Source: Collybiopsis luxurians FD-317 M1
Lineage: Eukaryota; Basidiomycota; Agaricomycetes; Agaricales; Omphalotaceae
Reading direction: 5' to 3'
Assembly (NCBI GenBank): GCA_000827265.1
Contig: KN834839.1
Coordinates: 145,765-209,764, forward strand
DNA length: 64,000 bases
The position numbers and the translations under genes were made by a program. Positions 59,277 through 64,000 of the stretch are shown in pieces. Numbering within the stretch: position 1 is the stretch's first letter; each line of letters opens with the position of its first letter. A model generated the notes under the pieces. The model made no database searches. It saw nothing but the letters and a program-made list of their open reading frames with translations, and was not told the DNA's origin.

Positions 59277-61378
59277 ATGTTCAATGGATCCCATAATTTT
59301 GCCATTACTGGGGGAACTTTCAATAGCGCTGGTGGGGATGTGAATATTTTTTTTCCAGAAAAAGAGAGAGGTAAGTTTCCGAGTGTTCCGTTTAGGAGAT
59401 CCTCTTATTTCCAAGCCTGCGAACACAGGCCTTACCACCTTATACCATCACACTTCCACTTCAGCTTCATTTGATGCCGGTGCTCGGTATCCTCCTCCCC
59501 TCTGTCATCCCGGAACTCGCCAAGTCATCCTACAGGACTTAAAGGATTGGGGAAGCAAAGCAGTAGGAACCAATAATCCCCCAATACGGTGGCTTTATGG
59601 ACCTGCTGGAGCAGGGAAATCTGCAATTGCTCAAACTTTTGCCCAAACATGTGCAGAGAACGGGTCCCTGCTTGGGAGTTTCTTCTTTTGGCACTCTGAT
59701 CCATCTCGTAATGATCCTCAGCGTCTGTTTACCACACTTGCTTTGCAAATGGCTATCGCTGTACCGCAGCTCCGTGCTGCTGTGAATGCAGCAGTCACTA
59801 ATGACCCTTTTGTACCTACTTCATCCATCGAGAAACAATGGGATATGCTGGTTGTTCAGCCATGGTTGAAAGCTCAACTTCATCAGCAGCTCATCCATAA
59901 TGGAACCCCTTTCCCTGCCACCTCTTCCAACAATGAACCCATAACTTCTGGTAATGGTCATCACACTGTCCAAGTCTTAGATCATGCAGAATTATCAGGG
60001 ACAGGTACTAGAATATGGATTATCGATGGTCTGGATGAGTGCTCGGATAGTCATAACCAACAGTACATTCTTTCTCTTCTGGCTCAGATTGTACAGAAAT
60101 TTAGGCTCCCAATCCAGATCCTGGTTTGCAGTAGACCTGAGCCTCGCATCAAAGAGTGCTTTGCAGGGTTGGAATATAGAAACATTTGTCAGTGGATGGC
60201 CCTCAATGATACATATCAGGCCTCCAAAGATATTCGACTCTTCCTGGTGGATGGATTCAAGAAGATTCTTGTACATCACTCCCACTCAATGGCTCATGTT
60301 CCTCGTCCTTGGCCTACATCGGAGCAAATTGAATATCTGGTGGAAAAGTCATCGGGTCAGTTCATATATGCATCAACAGTGCTGAAGTACATCAATGGAG
60401 ATGGTGATGTTCCAGCAGATTGTCTCAATGTTATACTTGGCCTTCAAGTGGTAGCTCATAGAGGAGCTGACTCACCATATGCTGAACTTGATGCACTCTA
60501 TCTTCAGATTCTGTCAACAGTCAGACCCAGGAAACAAGAGCTACTTCTTCAAGTCCTTGCAGCTCAACTTGTATACAGTGGTCTCCCCCACTTATTCATT
60601 CACTTTCTGGGTATTCCAGTTGGCACCCTTTGTGCAACTTTCTCCAGTGTTCATGCTCTCTTTCAGGATCCTTCACCTGTGGCATCTGGTTTCCAGTTTA
60701 CCCATGCATCATTTGCTGATTTTCTTCTTGATCAGAATCGATCATTGCAGTTTCACATAGATAAATCATTGGGCCATGACCTTCTTGCTCAAGGTTGCCT
60801 GGAGCTATACAATGATCTACAAGGATTTAGGAATACATATGCATGTGAGAAATGGGCCTATCATTACATTCATGCAAGTGGAAGTGATGAGTTGATGGCT
60901 AAACTTGATTCATTCCCAGTCTATGCTGCAATAACAACAGCTGTACGGTATAATGACAGGGAGTGGAAATCTAACCTTGCAGAGTCACTACATATGATAC
61001 TCCAAATAGGGTATAAATCTCAGGCAAGTACATAGCTTTTTTAATTTGGTGGCCAAGAGGCTGATCCTGCATTGGCCACATTAGAAGCAATGTGGCCAAC
61101 ATTTGCAGCACATTCACAAGTTATCCACTCTTGGATTTTCTCTGGTACTAAGGGACCCACCTTGGGTTTTTAAGCAGGCACAGAGATACACTATACATGT
61201 CCAATATACTCCACACTTATCTTCAGCTATTGCCAAGAGATCATTGGATCTAGATGATATTGTTCAGGAGATGATAACTTGTTTGGATTCACAAGTGGCA
61301 CTAACACTACATAGTGTCAATCCAGACAGGTTGTTTTTTGACAAAATATATCCATTACCTTCTGACAGGCATTTATAA
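59277..61378 (+). CDS. NACHT NLR-type protein, 660 residues, with GC-AG last intron
   Basis: Exons 59277-59370, 59429-61023 and 61085-61378. The first intron is GTAAGT...ACACAG. The second needs a GC donor (CAG, then GCAAGT) and a CATTAG acceptor, in phase 0. Without it the frame stops at 61035. The start is the first in-frame ATG (MFNGSHNFAITGGTFNSAGG), the N-terminal motif common in mushroom NLRs. The NACHT P-loop is WLYGPAGAGKSA (residues 86-97; Lys95) and the Walker B is IWIIDGLDEC (Asp231). Sensor-like CSRPEPRI and a winged-helix-like region follow, with FTHASFADFLLD near residue 430. There are no ankyrin, WD40 or TPR repeats, so a ligand-sensing tail is missing or this is a short NLR. 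A role in non-self recognition or regulated cell death is inferred from the family. A copia element starts 92 bp downstream. Confidence 0.8.
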
Positions 61379-61469
61379 TACAAATAGATATATATCAATA
61401 TACACATCAGGAAAAACCAGCACTTGATATTTTGCATCAATTTGAAACACCTGTAACTTGAGGTCCTTC

Positions 61470-61837
61470 TGTTGGTAATGGGCCAACACTGCTGCATGGC
61501 AGTTACCTGTGCCCCAAGCTTATCTGTGCTGGAGATGTGTACACTCAGGCAAAGCAGTGCCTAGGTGTACTATTTTTCCTTTTTGTTTCAGTTTCTGTTC
61601 TGCTGATGGTTGAGTCAACAGAAGCTTTTCTATTTAGTTTATATATTTTGTATCATCATGATGGCCACCTCAGAGTCTTCTACACTACTCTGAGGTGAGC
61701 TCACTTAGATGTTCCCTTTCTAACAATGTACTTATTCATATCTCTAGTGATATTGATTGTGTTTTGTTAGGTATTTAATATACAGAGTCTTCTACACTAC
61801 TCTGAGTGATATTGATTATGTTTTGTTAGTTCTAACA
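61470..61837 (+). repeat. Candidate 5' LTR of a Ty1/copia element (368 bp)
   Basis: Begins TGTTGGTAATGGGCC and ends GTTCTAACA, giving the TG...CA ends with short inverted termini expected of an LTR. It is followed at once by GGTTATTGGGCTCC, a plausible primer-binding site. Inside, GAGTCTTCTACACTACTCTGAG and GTGATATTGATTRTGTTTTG each occur twice as direct repeats (61671-61834). The 3' LTR is outside the window, so the identification cannot be confirmed here. Confidence 0.5.
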
Positions 61838-64000
61838 GGTTATTGGGCTCCTGAATTGCTCAAAACATCCACTACTGTAAATGCACTTACTGACTCTCTC
61901 CCAATGAATGTTCCTATCCTTGATCCTACTGGCAAGAACTGGGCTATATTCAGCCTTCACTTTGTCTCCAGTGTTTTCAGGGTAAAGGTCAATGGGACCA
62001 CTTCACTGGTGCTGCTATTTGCCTGGCCCTCACTGCTCCCACCACAATGCTCATTACTACCATGGATACCTGGGAGAAGGATGAGGCTGCAGCTTGCAAC
62101 CTCCTCCTCTCAAAGGTACCTGACTCCATTGCTCTCAAGCTCAGCAAGCACACTAGCATTGCCAATGCTTGGTCCACCCTTGTTACTGAATACACCAAAA
62201 AGTCTGAGTATGCCCAGACTGACCTCCATCAGGCATTCCTTGACTCTTCCTGTAGTGATGGTAATGTTTGTCAGTTTCTTGATAAGCTCTCAGCTGAGAA
62301 GGAATCACTTGTCTCAGTCAGTGTCATTATCAATGATAATGACTATCATTTGACTATCCTGTGCAGTATCCCCTGAAACTATGTTACATATGCCTCCAGC
62401 ATCCTTGTGACTGCTAAGCTCACCAATCTGTCTATCACTGTTGACCCTTCTGCTCTTGCTATCACCATCTCTGAGGAATACGACCACCTGGTGTATTGTA
62501 AAAATTGCACAAAGTCCCAGAATGGTGGTAAGGGTGATGGTGACAATGAGGCTCTGGCTGTATCATCCTTGTCCAGTAGTCACAAGCCAATTTTGACTTC
62601 AAGTTGAGTTTGCTGGAAGTGCAGGGAGAAGGGACATTTGAAGAAAGACTGCAAAAAGAAAAAGTCCAATTCCAGTAAAGGATTGGGTAGTGGTGCTAAC
62701 ACTGTTGAGTTAGATTCAGACTGGGAAGGCAGCAGAGCATTTGCCATTGATGAAGATGGTAGTATGCCTGACCTCACTTCAGTTTCAGATAGTGATTGGG
62801 ATGAGTCTTCATGTATTGGGTATGATTCTGATTCAGAGAGCAGTGATGGTCAAGTCTTGTTCTCCGATGTTGAGGATAATGAAGTTCCAAACTTACCTGC
62901 TGGTCTTGAGGAAGACTGGAGTGACATTCAATCACTCAGTAGCTCTGGTTCTGATTGGGCTGTTACTGATGGTTCTAGTCAACCTGCAGCCAAAGTTTCT
63001 GACCCAACAAACTTACCTTCCTCTGCTCATTCTGAACTCTACAACTCTGGGTGTAGCCAACACATTTCCCCTTACCATGCTGACTTCACTTCCTTTGAAT
63101 CTATCCCTCCAAAAGCCCTCCATGCTGCAAACAAGCAAAGTTTCAGTGCTACAGGCATTGGTTCAATGACTGTTGATGTCCCCAATGGCATTGATGCAAC
63201 CAAGCTGGAACTTACTGAAGTTCTGTACTCTCCCGAAGTTGGCTATACCCTGGTGTCTATGGGGAAACTCAATGATCATGGTTTCACAACCACCTTTGCT
63301 GGCAGCAAATGTACCATTTGCAGTCCTAGCAGTGAGTTGGTCAGTAAGGTCCCAAAGACTGCTGGTGGCCTTTATTGTGTTGATCGAGGGGGAGAGGAAG
63401 GGACAGCAGCTGTGGAGATGATCACTTTAGATCAACTTCACCAGCAAATGGGTCACATCTCACCTAAGGTTGCAAAGATGATGGTGACCAAAGGTTTTGC
63501 TACTGGTGTCAAGCTTGACAATTCTGGCCTGCAAGACATCTTCTGTGAATCTTGCATTTATGCAAAAGCCATGCGTAAGCCAGTAGCAAAGGAGAGGAAG
63601 GAGGAATCCAGAGCTACTGCTTTTGGTGAAGAGGTACATTCCAATCTGTGGGGTCCTGCTCCAGTTAAGTCACTGTGAGGAAAGTGTTACTATATTTCCT
63701 TCATCGACAATTCATCCCAATTTGCTTATCTCAAATTTCTCTGTTGCAAGAGTGAAGCTTTCTGAGCCTACCTCAAGTATAAAGCCTGGGTCAAGACTCA
63801 GCATAATGCTAGTGTCAAGACCCTCCACTCCAATGTTGGCAGTGAGTACACTGGGAAGGAGTTTGTTGTCCATCTCAAAGACAACAGTACTTGCCAGAAG
63901 CTCACAATGCATGACTCTCCTCAGTTCAACGGCATCGCAGAGCATTACAATTGCACATTGATTGAAAAGGTATGTGCTATGCTGCACGCAAGTGGACTAC
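61838..64000 (+). mobile_element. Ty1/copia retrotransposon gag-pol, decayed, runs off the window
   Basis: Gag: DPTGKNWAIF, then after a frameshift the QWDHFTG and TTMDTWEKDEAA pieces, and SKVPDSIALKLSKHTSIANAW. A CCHC zinc knuckle (CWKCREKGHLKKDC) follows at about 62607-62650. Protease: the active-site DSG is NSG (in YNSGCSQHI at about 63040). GAG-pre-integrase and the integrase HHCC finger follow (LHQQMGHISPKV, CESCIYAKAMRKP), then the integrase core to the window end (GPAPVKS, KTQHNASVKTLHSN, GIAEH, EKVCAMLHASGL). In-frame TGA codons lie near 62374, 62605, 63676 and 63760. The core Asp in the LHSNVGSEY segment is also Asn. It is therefore not able to move on its own. The zinc knuckle and integrase finger remain intact. 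Confidence 0.85.

Noticed and set aside
61036..61102. NLR ending at the 61035 stop
   Set aside because: A consensus GC-AG intron removes this stop in phase and opens 97 further codons.
62374..63762. TGA used as a sense codon (alternative code)
   Set aside because: All other genes here end normally at TGA or TAA/TAG and read in the standard code; the element also has frameshifts and lost catalytic residues, so these are mutations.

Overview
This window is nuclear DNA from a filamentous basidiomycete, most likely an Agaricomycete (mushroom-forming fungus). The evidence is dense short introns (mostly 45-65 nt, GT-AG with some GC-AG), many very small exons, and the gene content: expanded cytochrome P450s, F-box/LRR proteins, a NACHT NLR with a mushroom-type N-terminus, a GH11 xylanase, a Kre9/Knh1-like secreted protein and a Ty1/copia element. 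Almost every gene is split, so I assembled the models by joining reading frames at consensus splice sites with consistent phase. Exon edges are therefore inferences unless stated otherwise.

Layout. 1-11.7 kb is an accessory, repeat-rich region. It holds lineage-specific small genes of unknown function, one with a C-terminal RNase H1 N-terminal/viroplasmin-like domain and one with a WFYNR-type motif followed by 16-residue repeats, mixed with degenerate tandem repeats. 11.7-28.1 kb is a P450 neighbourhood: one intact gene (25.9-28.1 kb), one decaying gene (11.7-14.1 kb, minus) and one relic with three nonsense codons (21.1-21.8 kb). An F-box protein with a C-terminal membrane segment and a small secreted protein lie among them. 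A fourth P450 trace, a single exon, sits at 47.5 kb. 29.3-32.2 kb encodes a 680-residue MFS transporter in 16 exons. 32.2-36.8 kb is gene-poor.

36.8-46.7 kb is a compact conserved housekeeping block: an EXPERA/emopamil-binding-like membrane protein, a tRNA-Phe with an intron, cyanase, the SDH assembly factor Acn9/SDHAF3, a C2H2 zinc-finger protein, an ABHD11/Imo32-like hydrolase and the GH11 xylanase.

49.4-64 kb holds a small unknown gene, a tandem pair of F-box proteins, and a 1184-residue protein that joins five RNA-end-processing modules (2H phosphoesterase, EEP nuclease/phosphatase, poly(A)-polymerase-type nucleotidyltransferase with its central domain, MJ1316 RNA-end recognition). Immediately downstream lie a NACHT NLR and then a decayed copia retrotransposon that runs off the window. 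The RNA-end-processing fusion, and its position beside an NLR, is the most interesting biology here.
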